Shown: positions 54,185 through 63,173 of the stretch, in pieces | Numbering within the stretch: the stretch's first letter is position 1 | How the letters are laid out: each line of letters opens with the position of its first letter | From: Sporosarcina sp. FSL K6-1508 | Lineage (GTDB): Bacteria > Bacillota > Bacilli > Bacillales_A > Planococcaceae | DNA: 64,000 nucleotides | Direction of reading: 5' to 3' | Assembly (NCBI RefSeq): GCF_038007465.1 | Contig: NZ_JBBOXF010000001.1 | Location: 1,677,001 to 1,741,000, forward strand | Notes under the pieces: generated by a model | What the model saw: the letters and a program-made list of their open reading frames with translations, nothing else | Told to the model about the DNA's origin: nothing | Database searches by the model: none | Position numbers and translations under genes: made by a program

Positions 54185-54226
54185 AACGCCAAAACCCTTG
54201 ATACAGCAAGGGTTTTGGCGTTTATT
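54185..54226 (+). terminator. Stranded original ssrA terminator
   Basis: AACGCCAAAACCCTTG pairs perfectly with CAAGGGTTTTGGCGTT around ATACAG, followed by a T-rich tail. It lies 22 bp past attR, where the ssrA terminator would be if the element were absent. Confidence 0.85.
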
Positions 54227-54254
54227 TCATGTGGTTTTATTGGATTATAAAAAC

Positions 54255-54283
54255 TTGACGAAAGTGTAAAATGGGAGTAATCT
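54255..54283 (+). promoter_or_regulatory. Candidate promoter of the LtaS-family gene
   Basis: TTGACG and TAATCT are separated by 17 bp, about 95 bp ahead of the start. The -10 match is weak. Confidence 0.35.
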
Positions 54284-54376
54284 ACACTAGTTACAGAAAA
54301 GAGTTATTGTAAAGTAACATTTCTTCAATTTACTACCAATAATTTAAATTTAAATAAGTAAAAGGTTGGTGTAAAA

Positions 54377-56329
54377 ATGAAAAATCTAGTAAGTAAAAAA
54401 GATTATCTTTTAAACAACTTTTTAAGGGTATATTTATTAGCTGTTTTGACGTTATGGATTAAAACATATATCACTCAAACATTACAATTTGAACTAGGTG
54501 TAGAAGGACCTCTTCAACAATTCCTTTTACTAATAAATCCACTTGGTTCAGCATTGCTATTTCTAGGAATTTCATTTTTATTTAGAGGGAAGAAAAAATA
54601 TACAGCACTAGTTGTTGTTTACACTCTTATGTCTATTCTTTTATATGCGAATGTAGTTTATTACCGGTTTTTTAGTGATTTCATTACATTACCTACACTT
54701 TTCCAAACTCAGAATTTCGGGGATTTAGGTGGAAGTGTTCTTTCTTTAATACAACCTTTTGATATCTTGTTCTTTGTGGATGTATTTGTACTGTTTTACC
54801 TACGATTCTCAAGAAAAATACAAAAAGAAACAAATCGTTTAGGAACTAAAAAAGCAATAGCAATTATTGCTTTTGCATTAGTAGTATCAATCATAAATTT
54901 GGGACTAGCTGAACTTAGTCGTCCGCAACTATTAACTCGGGGTTTTGATAGAAACTATATTGTGAAATATCTAGGAATGTATAACTATTCGATTTATGAT
55001 TCAGTTGAAACTGTGAAAGCATCATCACAGAGAGCTTTGGCGGATAGTGATGATATTACAGAAGTGATTAACTATACAGCATCTAACTACGCCAAACCCG
55101 ATGCAGAATATTTTGGTGCAGCAAAAGGAATGAACGTCATCTATTTACATTTAGAATCATTCCAAAACTTTCTTATCAACTACAAATTAATCGGTGAAGA
55201 AGTTACACCATTTTTAAATTCATTAACAAAAGATGAGAATACAACGTATTTCGATAACTTCTTCCACCAAACAGGTCAAGGTAAAACTTCCGATGCAGAA
55301 TTTATGCTGGAAAATTCTATATTTGGGTTACCACAAGGGTCTGCTTATATTACAAAAGCACAAAATACGTACCAAGCAGCTCCTAGTATCTTAAAAGATT
55401 ATGGTTATACATCAGCTGTATTCCACGGTAATAACGGGAGCTTCTGGAATCGAAATGTAATTTATAAAACATTTGGATTCGATAACTTCTTTGATGCTAG
55501 TTATTATGACACGAGTTCTTCAGAAGACATGGCGGAATATGGTTTGTTAGATAAACCATTCTATGAACAATCTGAAGGTCTTTTAAGTTCGTTACCACAA
55601 CCTTTTTATACGAAATTTATTACGGTAGGAAACCACTTTCCATATAATATTAATCAAGACTTAGTAACAATTGATAAAGCCAATACAGGAGATGTAAGTG
55701 TTGACGATTATTTCCAAACGGCGCGTTATACAGATGAAGCAATCAAACAAGTCTTCAACCAATTAAAAGAATTAGGCTTATATGATAATACGATGATTGT
55801 TCTTTATGGTGACCATTACGGTATTTCAGATAATCATAATAAAGCGATGGGACAAGTTATGGGGAAAGAAATTACACCATATGAAAGTGCTAATTTACAG
55901 CGCGTACCATTATTCATACATGTTCCAGGAATGCAAGGTGGAACCAACCACACTTATGGTGGCCAAACAGACCTTCTTCCAACGTTATTACATTTACTAG
56001 GAATTGATACGAAAAAATTCATTCAATTTGGTTCAGATTTATTATCAGAAGAGCGTGATGAAATTGTTCCATTTAGAAATGGCGGTTTTGTCAGTCCTAC
56101 GATTTATTCAATTAATGGGAAGTTTTATGATAATAAAACAGGCTTACCACTAGATGATAGTCAATTAGAGTTTGCGAATACTATCAAAAAAGAAGTGGAT
56201 AATAAATTAGAACTTTCCGACAAAGTTGTAAATGGTGACTTATTGAGATTCTATACGCCAACAGGATATACTCCAGTTGATCCTTCTCAGTTCAATTACA
56301 ACAAAGATGAGAATGTAAAATCTAACTAA
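54377..56329 (+). CDS. ltaS: LtaS-family lipoteichoic acid synthase
   Basis: LtaS polymerises glycerol phosphate from phosphatidylglycerol onto the lipoteichoic acid chain outside the membrane. The 650-residue protein has five N-terminal membrane segments (within residues 14-180) and an extracellular sulfatase-like domain (about 250-600). The catalytic threonine is Thr304 in QTGQGKTSDAEF, a metal glutamate is Glu260 in LHLESFQ, and YGDHYG carries further ligands. The ATG follows AAAAGG. Bacillales often have several paralogues (LtaS, YfnI, YqgS, YvgJ); I cannot tell which one this is. Confidence 0.92.
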   Translation: MKNLVSKKDYLLNNFLRVYLLAVLTLWIKTYITQTLQFELGVEGPLQQFLLLINPLGSALLFLGISFLFRGKKKYTALVVVYTLMSILLYANVVYYRFFSDFITLPTLFQTQNFGDLGGSVLSLIQPFDILFFVDVFVLFYLRFSRKIQKETNRLGTKKAIAIIAFALVVSIINLGLAELSRPQLLTRGFDRNYIVKYLGMYNYSIYDSVETVKASSQRALADSDDITEVINYTASNYAKPDAEYFGAAKGMNVIYLHLESFQNFLINYKLIGEEVTPFLNSLTKDENTTYFDNFFHQTGQGKTSDAEFMLENSIFGLPQGSAYITKAQNTYQAAPSILKDYGYTSAVFHGNNGSFWNRNVIYKTFGFDNFFDASYYDTSSSEDMAEYGLLDKPFYEQSEGLLSSLPQPFYTKFITVGNHFPYNINQDLVTIDKANTGDVSVDDYFQTARYTDEAIKQVFNQLKELGLYDNTMIVLYGDHYGISDNHNKAMGQVMGKEITPYESANLQRVPLFIHVPGMQGGTNHTYGGQTDLLPTLLHLLGIDTKKFIQFGSDLLSEERDEIVPFRNGGFVSPTIYSINGKFYDNKTGLPLDDSQLEFANTIKKEVDNKLELSDKVVNGDLLRFYTPTGYTPVDPSQFNYNKDENVKSN

Positions 56330-56345
56330 TGGTTGAAATTTAATG

Positions 56346-56432
56346 GGCAGTTCAAGAAGATATGTATGATATCAAAGTGTTTATGATCCGATTACTTTAT
56401 GATATCTTACTGTTATCTTGAATTGCCTTTTT
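56346..56432 (+). terminator. Long imperfect terminator after ltaS
   Basis: GGCAGTTCAAGAAGATA...GATATCAAAG pairs with CTTTATGATATC...TATCTTGAATTGCC, ending in T5. The long arms suggest a strong structure. Confidence 0.7.
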
Positions 56433-56536
56433 CATTTGCCAACTATCGATTGGCTAATGAATGAATTTATCGGACACCCTATTCGAAAGGGACGTAGCTA
56501 TCGAATACTTGGTTTGTAAAAGAGGGCGAACTGCAT

Positions 56537-56719
56537 TTGTTCGCAATTCAATACGTGACTGGATCAGAAACTAATCCGAATATCAAAGGGATTCTCGACA
56601 GCAAGCAATTTGATAAGTACAAAGCTGCAAAGCCATTGAAGCACGTACCGGAAATGAAGCGTCAGTGGATACATGTATTGAATGAGGTTATTGTACCTTA
56701 TGGAGATGAATTGAGATGA
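56537..56719 (+). CDS. Short unknown ORF, possibly a gene fragment
   Basis: A 60-residue frame starts at TTG with GAGGG ten bases upstream and ends at a clear stop. The frame is open for 13 more codons upstream (SNTWFVKEGELH), which read like protein, so this may be the tail of a truncated gene. No family is recognised with confidence. Confidence 0.4.
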   Translation: MFAIQYVTGSETNPNIKGILDSKQFDKYKAAKPLKHVPEMKRQWIHVLNEVIVPYGDELR

Positions 56720-56759
56720 GTGACTGACACCTTTTATTTTAAAGAAAGAAGGTTTTACT

Positions 56760-57608
56760 ATGAAATCTATATTATTAATTGGACAATCGAATATGGCGGG
56801 AAGAGGATTTATTGACGATGTACCGCCTATTTATAATGAACACATAAAGATGTTAAGGAACGGAAGATGGCAAATGATGGCGGAACCGCTTAATTTTGAT
56901 CGTCATATATCTGGTATTGGGCCAGCAGCCTCTTTTGCTCAGGCTTGGACAGAGGATTATCCAGGTGAATCCATTGGGTTAATAGCATGTGCTGAAGGCG
57001 GAAGCTCAATTGATGAGTGGACAATTGATGGACTATTAACAAGACATGCAATTACTGAAGCAAAGTTTGCTATGGAATCGAGTGAAATAATAGGGGTTTT
57101 ATGGCATCAAGGAGAAAGTGACAGTTTTGGAGAACGTTATAAGACGTATGAAGATAAATTGCTTTCATTATTTAAACACTTGAGAGAAGAATTGAATGTA
57201 CCAGATATCCCGATTATTATTGGTGAATTAGGGCATTACCTAGGAGAAGTAGGATTTGGAAAAAGTGCTGTAGAATATAATCAAATTAACCAGATTTTAT
57301 CTAAAGTTGCCCATAACAATGAAAATTGCTACTTTGTAACGTCCGAAGGCTTAACAGCAAATCCAGATGGCATTCATATTGATGCTATCTCTCAAAGGAA
57401 ATTTGGATTAAGATACTATGATGCTTTTTCAAAACAAAAACATGTTTTAGATATTTTGGACATAGAGCGTGATTGGATTGAAAAGGAAGCAAAACGTGAA
57501 CTAACTAAAAATGAATGTATATATGTTCAAAGTATGGAGTTTGCCTTAGGACAATTGAGTTTTGAGGAGTTTTCTGCTAATGTGTCCAAAATTAATGAAA
57601 GCAAGTAA
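56760..57608 (+). CDS. Sialate O-acetylesterase-like SGNH/SASA protein
   Basis: This 282-residue protein has the SASA (DUF303) motifs: block I GQSNMAGRG with the serine nucleophile at residues 8-16, EGGSSI, WHQGESD and the C-terminal DGIHID with the catalytic aspartate-histidine pair. Such enzymes remove acetyl groups from sugars. No signal peptide is seen, so it may act on an intracellular acetylated sugar; the substrate is unknown. The ATG follows GAAAGAAGG. Confidence 0.88.
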   Translation: MKSILLIGQSNMAGRGFIDDVPPIYNEHIKMLRNGRWQMMAEPLNFDRHISGIGPAASFAQAWTEDYPGESIGLIACAEGGSSIDEWTIDGLLTRHAITEAKFAMESSEIIGVLWHQGESDSFGERYKTYEDKLLSLFKHLREELNVPDIPIIIGELGHYLGEVGFGKSAVEYNQINQILSKVAHNNENCYFVTSEGLTANPDGIHIDAISQRKFGLRYYDAFSKQKHVLDILDIERDWIEKEAKRELTKNECIYVQSMEFALGQLSFEEFSANVSKINESK

Positions 57609-57742
57609 AGCAAAGTTAATTTCATTTAAATTTTGGGGTACCTGTGCAATGAACTATTCAACCAATTGTATGAAAAGGAAAAAGGATAGATATTGAAGTA
57701 AATATATTATCTACTCCTTATAAATATATAATAGGAATGAAT
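57609..57742. other. Intergenic stretch before the IS256 element
   Basis: No gene or promoter is supported. The last bases lead to the target duplication of the IS256 element. Confidence 0.35.
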
Positions 57743-57750
57743 GAACGGAA
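57743..57750 (+). repeat. 8-bp target duplication of the IS256-family element
   Basis: GAACGGAA occurs here and at 61699-61706. Confidence 0.88.
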
Positions 57751-58783
57751 GGGAGTGTCAATATTTATGTGTAAATGACAATCCAACCTTTTCTTAAAGA
57801 TCATCACACTTTTTTATTTTAGCTTATTCAAATAGATGATTTTGTTTTGTGATTTCGAGAAAGAGGTACCTATTCATCAAAACCATATTAAACGCTTTAA
57901 GTCTTTTTTTATTCTTTCACTTCAAACATCTCAGCTAACTCTGCGCGTGCTTGATCGAAACCGATATGGCATCGTGTGGCGAAGCGTTGGTTGTACTCTT
58001 CGAACTGGGAAACTAGGAAGCGTTCAAGTGATTCTTCGTTTGGAAACTGCTCTTTACGCTTGGTATATTTCTTAATTTGCTTGTTAAAAGACTCGATTAA
58101 ATTCGTTGAGTATATGCTGCGCCAAATTGATTTTGGAAAGCTGTAGAAGGTAAGTAGATGGTCATTTGTAGCGAGTGATTTTGTCACCTTTGGGTATGAT
58201 TTCTTCCACTTTGAACAGAAATTATCTAACGCGACTTGCCCAGCTTCCTGATCATCAGCTCGGTAAACCGTTTTGAAGTCATCACAAATCTCAGCACGAT
58301 CCTCGACACGTACTTTATGTGAAATAGTACGTACCACATGCACTAAACATGTTTGGAATTGCGCTTTAGGAAATACGCTTGTAATTGTGGCCACCATGCC
58401 TGTTAAGCCGTCTGAAAGGAAGAGCAGGACTTCTTCTACGCCACGCTCTTTTATTTCTAGTAAGAGCTCTTTCCAATTGAATGCTGATTCTGTTGGCGCG
58501 ATTGTGTAAGTAATCACTTCTTTTGAGCCATCTTCGCGAATGCCCACGGCTATATAAACAGCTTCTTTGGAGACCGTTTCACGTCGAATAGAAATATAGG
58601 TTGCGTCTAAATAAACACAGACATAGCGCGCACTGAGTTTCCTTCTATTAAAGGCTTCTACTTGTTCACCCACTACCTGTGTCATATTAGATATTGTTTG
58701 ACGTGTGTAATGATGGCCATACATTTTCTCGATTAAATCTGCAATTTCCGACATGGTCACGCCTTTTTGAAACATGTGAATGA

Positions 58784-58788
58784 CAAAT
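58784..58788 (+). repeat. 5-bp target duplication of the IS21-family element
   Basis: CAAAT occurs here and at 61285-61289. Confidence 0.8.
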
Positions 58789-58848
58789 TGTAACCGTCAA
58801 GTAGAATTGAGCAGTTTTCACAAATTAAGTTTGATCAATTTTCCACAA

Positions 58849-59622
58849 TTAAGTTTGAGCACTTACTTCGGGAAACAAAGTCTTTCTGTACTTCATACGC
58901 ATACTTTCTTCGTCTTCTCCGAAGGAAATCACCTCACTTCGATGTAGAAGGCGATCCAATATAGCGGTTGTCAGTGAGGTATCTCCTAAAAATTTACCCC
59001 ATTCATTTGGACCCTTATTCGAAGTTAATATAAATGCGGTTTTATCATACATGTCATATATAAACTGGAAAAACAGGCTTGCTTCCTTTGGATCTACAGT
59101 CATATACATAACATCATCAATAATTATTAAATCTGATGTTGTAATACGTTTATAGCGTGTCTTTGATTTACTAACGTAATCACTGCTTTTTAAAATATAT
59201 ATTAGTTCTCCCATTGAAACGAAGGTCACTTGATATCCATGTTCAATAGCCAAAGTGCCTAGTCCTACGGACAAATGTGTTTTGCCTGTCCCAGGTGGGC
59301 CCATTAGAATTAGGGTAAACATCTCTTCAATCCAATTTAAATCTTTTAATAATTTAAACTGTCTCTCGCCAATCGCATTTTGTTCTTCCAGTCGATAATC
59401 TGCCAGTGTTTTTGGATAGGGAAAGTCTGCCCATTGCATTAGTCGATGAATGGTCTTTTTTTCTCTGCACACCATTTCATGGGTAAGGAGTTCATTAATA
59501 AACTCGTGATAAGTCCAACTGCCCGATTCTGCATTACGCAAAAGAGCGGGAAGCTCTTTTGCGGTTTCAGCGAGTCTCAAGGTTCTACATTTTTCTTGTA
59601 ATAGTTCAATAGGAGAGGTCAT
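58849..59622 (-). CDS. istB: IS21 helper ATPase IstB
   Basis: This 257-residue AAA+ ATPase of the DnaC-like group has Walker A GPPGTGKTHL, Walker B LIIIDDVMYM and a downstream arginine-containing LLHRSEV block. IstB prepares target DNA for the IstA transposase. Its start overlaps the istA stop by four bases, the typical IS21 arrangement. Confidence 0.95.
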   Translation of the reverse strand: MTSPIELLQEKCRTLRLAETAKELPALLRNAESGSWTYHEFINELLTHEMVCREKKTIHRLMQWADFPYPKTLADYRLEEQNAIGERQFKLLKDLNWIEEMFTLILMGPPGTGKTHLSVGLGTLAIEHGYQVTFVSMGELIYILKSSDYVSKSKTRYKRITTSDLIIIDDVMYMTVDPKEASLFFQFIYDMYDKTAFILTSNKGPNEWGKFLGDTSLTTAILDRLLHRSEVISFGEDEESMRMKYRKTLFPEVSAQT

Positions 59623-61172
59623 GACCTTTTACCCCCAGATAATAAATCGGTGTAGTAATCTTCTGATCGTTCTGCTGCCTTATATTCTTGATATTTTGGT
59701 GAATTGGTAATTACTTCTTTTACTTGCATCTGTGATTCTTTATGTAGCGTGAAAGCGACATCTCTGAAGTCATTAGCACTAATCATATGCAAAGTTTTCA
59801 CAGTTTCCAGCGCTTCATTTATATGCTCTGGATGATTTCGAATGACCATTTGTAATACTTTCAACTGGTCTAATAAGTGTCTTGGATACTTCTTATTCAA
59901 TTCATCTAAAAACCAACAAATCAATTCTTTATTAGAAAACCTAATCACAATTTCGTCTCTCAATAGCGTTTTCTTTGGACTTGGTTTCTTATGATGAGTT
60001 GGATCATAAACTAATTGTCCTTTCGAACTACAGAGTAAATGTCTCGCGATTAATTCTCCAGATGTCTGTAATCGAATATTTAGGTGGTCATCTGTGGTTA
60101 CTTCTAAATATGCCATGTTTTTAGTTTTCGCATCGTACGTACCTGTAGGTACGGAATAACGATTGGATTCAAAGCGTATGACATTGTCCTTTTGAATTGT
60201 TCTTGTTATACTTTCTATTAGGGAATTCTCGAAAGAGAATTTTGAAGAGACTTTTCTTAAGTGCAGTTTTTCGACTGTATGCACTTCAGAAGGTCTTTTT
60301 TTTGTATTATGATGCACTTTGTAGTTTCCGGTTCTCTCAAGCCATTGAATGGCTTGTTGATTCCACAAATGGATGTCTTGAAACTCACGATTCTTCATGA
60401 AGTTATGCTTCACGAACTTGACGACTTGTTCTATTTTCCCTTTTGATTCGGGATCGCTTTTTCTACATAAATAAATAGAAAATTTTCTTAGTTTACGGTA
60501 ATTATCAAATTCCTTGGTAAATAATAAGTCACCCGCATTTTCACTTACAGCTAGTAAAGCATCTTGGTCATATACCATTTCTTCAGGCATGCCTCCAAAA
60601 AACTCAAAAGCATTTTCATGACAGCGGACTAAATCTCTTGTATGGAAATGTCTATCTAAGAATTCAATGTACTTATACCTAGAATTGGATAATACAAACC
60701 CAATAAAATAAAGCCTTCTTCTCTTTCCGTCATTACAAGTCACCAAATCTTGACCGAAATCTACTTGTGCTTGAAAACCCATCGGACTATCCGGAACTGC
60801 TTCATAAACTCTTTGTTCAGACACTTTTGGTATATGATATGCAGCACGTAACTCATTCACATAATTCCTAGTAGTATTCTCCACAATATTATCTTCATTC
60901 AACCCCTGATTCTCTTTCAACCAGTCGTAGACCTGGGCACTACTCATATCAGGATATTTCTTCAACCATCCAACAATGACATCCCTGTAGGGATCCAACT
61001 TCTTTTTACGTGATTGTAAGGAGACTAAATAATCCTCAAATTCTTCAGATGTACTCTTTAGATATTTAGAAACGGTATTTCTTGAAATGTCCAACTTTCT
61101 CGCAATTGCCGACTTAGAAAAGCCCATTTCGGATAACTCGCAGATTTTCATATAAATCATGATTTTCTTCAC
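59619..61172 (-). CDS. istA: IS21 transposase IstA
   Basis: This 517-residue transposase has an N-terminal helix-turn-helix (MGFSKSAIARKLDISRNTVSKYL), an rve DDE core (residues about 120-260, with QAQVDFGQD, YDQDALLA and SDPESKGKIEQVVKFVK) and a C-terminal beta-barrel-like region. The frame is intact. An internal ATG (MIYMKICEL) four codons in is an alternative start. Confidence 0.95.
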   Translation of the reverse strand: MKKIMIYMKICELSEMGFSKSAIARKLDISRNTVSKYLKSTSEEFEDYLVSLQSRKKKLDPYRDVIVGWLKKYPDMSSAQVYDWLKENQGLNEDNIVENTTRNYVNELRAAYHIPKVSEQRVYEAVPDSPMGFQAQVDFGQDLVTCNDGKRRRLYFIGFVLSNSRYKYIEFLDRHFHTRDLVRCHENAFEFFGGMPEEMVYDQDALLAVSENAGDLLFTKEFDNYRKLRKFSIYLCRKSDPESKGKIEQVVKFVKHNFMKNREFQDIHLWNQQAIQWLERTGNYKVHHNTKKRPSEVHTVEKLHLRKVSSKFSFENSLIESITRTIQKDNVIRFESNRYSVPTGTYDAKTKNMAYLEVTTDDHLNIRLQTSGELIARHLLCSSKGQLVYDPTHHKKPSPKKTLLRDEIVIRFSNKELICWFLDELNKKYPRHLLDQLKVLQMVIRNHPEHINEALETVKTLHMISANDFRDVAFTLHKESQMQVKEVITNSPKYQEYKAAERSEDYYTDLLSGGKRS

Positions 61173-61706
61173 TCCAGTTTCCTCACTTCCTTTTACAAGT
61201 TTAGTATAAAGGAAGTGAATTATTTAGAGGAAAACTGCTCAATCTTATTTGTGGAAAACTGCTCACTTTAGTTTATCGTTTACACAAATGATTCGAGTGT
61301 ATCGTTTGACCGCTTATAAGGCGCGACTGTCTGTTGTTTAAACTCACCGTTTCGATCACGGGGAATTGTGATTTGTAGGTCACCATATTCCGTGTGTAGC
61401 GTTCGGTCATATGAACCATTACGTGAATTACCTGAATTAAAGCCGATTCGGTCGTATTTTTCATAATCTAAAAAAGCCGTCAGCTCCGTGGCGAGCAGCG
61501 CATTTACCGCTGTTTCTAAATGCGAACGAAAAACCTCGGTAATATCTTGTTTTTGTACTAGTGCTTGAACAATATCTGTTGTAAACTGAGTCATAGGGAA
61601 GACCTCTTTTCTAGGATTGGTTGTGGTGACTTAATTCTACCAAGAAAAGGTCTTCCTTTTTTGTATTTATTCATTTACACAAGATATTTTACACTCTCGA
61701 ACGGAA

Positions 61707-61958
61707 TAGTGTCGTACACAGGTACCTGAAATTTTGGACAAACGGGTATCGTTTCTAAGCTGATTGTGATTAAAATAATGTATTGAAAATTTGACTACAG
61801 CTCATATATCATTAATTCAAGAAAAGAAGTTACCCGAGTTTTCGCTTCGCATAGGGGTGTTGGTCTAAGAAGGATTCGCTCTCATTTTTTCGGGTATAAA
61901 CAGGTAGTTGAAATAGGAAAATAACAATAAAATTCATGTGAAGAAAGGGAGTTTAACT
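61707..61958. other. Intergenic stretch before the VOC gene
   Basis: No gene is supported. It ends in GAAGAAAGGGAG, the ribosome site of the next gene. Confidence 0.35.
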
Positions 61959-62357
61959 ATGAAGAATGTAACACCATTTTTAATGTTTCAAGGCGGTATT
62001 GCAGAAGAAGCTATGACATACTACACATCACTCATCGAGGATTCGGAAATTAAAAGCATTACTCGATACGGGGCTGAAGGACCTGGTGAAGAAGGGACAG
62101 TTATACAAGCTGTATTCTCGTTAAAGGGGCAGGAGTTCATGTGTATTGACAGTCATGTTGACCATGAGTTTGCGTTTACCCCGTCTTTTTCTATCTTTCT
62201 TACGTGTGATACTGAAGAGGAAATTGACAGCCTTTATGATAAAATGATGCAAAATGGCACAGCACTCATGCCTATAAATAACTATGGGTTCAGCAAGAAA
62301 TTCGGATGGTTGAATGACCAGTTTGGTGTATCCTGGCAGTTGAACTTACCAGAGTAA
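61959..62357 (+). CDS. VOC-superfamily protein, PhnB/3-dmu-9_3-mt type
   Basis: This 132-residue protein is a single glyoxalase-fold unit of the PhnB-like (3-demethylubiquinone methyltransferase-related) type. It contains TPFLMFQGGIAEEAMTYYTSLI at the N terminus, SLKGQEFMCIDSH in the middle and FGWLNDQFGVSWQL at the end. The ATG has GGGAG eight bases upstream; a GTG seven codons earlier was rejected. Many such proteins are of unknown function or act in antibiotic or toxin resistance. Confidence 0.85.
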   Translation: MKNVTPFLMFQGGIAEEAMTYYTSLIEDSEIKSITRYGAEGPGEEGTVIQAVFSLKGQEFMCIDSHVDHEFAFTPSFSIFLTCDTEEEIDSLYDKMMQNGTALMPINNYGFSKKFGWLNDQFGVSWQLNLPE

Positions 62358-62386
62358 ACTGAAATAAATATCAATAATCTTTTATT

Positions 62387-62560
62387 ATGGCCAAACATCA
62401 GATTTATACGATGGGTGCCGCAAAAGTTTATGGCTGTTATATTTCCAAAGCAGAGAAAAAAGGGCGTACAAAATCAGAAGTCGATGAAATTATCCGTTGG
62501 TTGTCAGGGTATAGCCAGGAAGAGTTAGAAGTACAACTGGAAAAGCAGATCATTTTTTAG
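62387..62560 (+). pseudogene. Truncated DUF2200 family gene
   Basis: A 57-residue frame reads MAKHQIYTMGAAKVYGCYIS...KGRTKSEVDEIIRWLSGYSQEELEVQLEKQIIF. This matches the N-terminal half of the DUF2200 family, known as a protein of about 120 residues, and then stops. The C-terminal half is missing from the following DNA. No good ribosome site is seen. Confidence 0.65.
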
Positions 62561-62645
62561 TAAAGGGTACCGGGTTCTAATTCAGTTCTGAATTGATTTA
62601 GAACCTAGTACTCGACACTAATTATCTTCTGAAGTATCAGTTTCG

Positions 62646-63173
62646 TTATTTTAGTAAGAATTCATTTAATGCTTGTTGTAAAGTACCAAAGGTTTTCGTT
62701 TCTTTATCAAAATTTATACCTAAACGAATCAACTGTCTAACAACATCTGGACGCAAGCCAGTAATGATTGTGCGACATCCCATCATGGAAGTACCGTAAA
62801 TAGTTTTCATAAGATGTTCAATTACACTACTTTCCATACTAGCTATGCCAGATAAGTCAATGATTAATGTTTGAAAATGAAGCCTATTAATCTCTTCTAA
62901 AATCTTTTCCTCTAGGATCGTTGTTCTAAATGAGTCCATTGCGCCAATTAAGGGAAGTATACATATACTGGGCGTTATTGGAATAATGGGGACAGATAAG
63001 GTTTCAACTATTTCCCTTTGAGCCAAAATCAATGAATCTTTAAATGTTGAATAGTTAATAAAGAATGAATTTAAAAAGTCATCTGAATCAATTTCATAAT
63101 AGCCATTTTTAAAAATGTGTAGAGTAGCCCCTTGATGATTTTCAAGTTTTTTAAAAATAAAATTTCGATGTAG
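62646..63173 (-). pseudogene. STAS-domain RsbR/RsbS-like stressosome protein, 5' truncated
   Basis: The frame (about 175 codons open) ends in a STAS domain: IIPITPSICILPLIGAMDS, LIIDLSGIASMESSVIEHLMK, GCRTIITGLRPDVVRQLIRLGI. These match RsbR-type antagonist proteins of the stressosome, which feeds the sigma-B stress response. Upstream, HRNFIFKKLENHQGATLHIF...ILAQREIVETLSVPI is the end of an RsbR N-terminal region. The frame starts directly after the stop of the IS1182-type transposase, so the start and most of the sensor domain are missing. A TTG at 63032 could start a 128-residue remnant. Confidence 0.75.

Larger units (their letters stand above)
58789..61284 (-). mobile_element. IS21-family element (2496 bp) nested in IS256
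   Basis: The element starts TGTAACCG and ends CGTTTACA. Repeated GAGCAGTTTTCCACAA-like sites lie near both ends (about 58815-58855 and 61230-61262), as expected for multiple IstA binding sites. It carries istA and istB on the - strand. Confidence 0.9.
57909..61594 (-). pseudogene. IS256-family transposase, split by IS21
   Basis: The N-terminal part (61285-61594) begins MTQFTTDIVQ and contains NSGNSRNGSYDRTL and ITIPRDRNGEF. The C-terminal part (57909-58783) starts IHMFQKGVTMSEIADL and carries the DDE core with YVCVYLDATY, LLFLSDGLTGM and RSIYSTNLIESFNKQIK. Joined at one 5-bp target copy they encode 394 residues, normal for the mutator-type family. The nested insertion has inactivated it. Confidence 0.92.
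57751..61698 (-). mobile_element. IS256-family element interrupted by IS21
   Basis: The left end GGGAGTGTCAATATTTATGTG matches the right end (reverse complement GAGAGTGTAAAATATCTTGTG) as imperfect inverted repeats, flanked by an 8-bp duplication. Subtracting the inserted IS21 and its duplication leaves about 1447 bp, normal for IS256. Confidence 0.9.
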
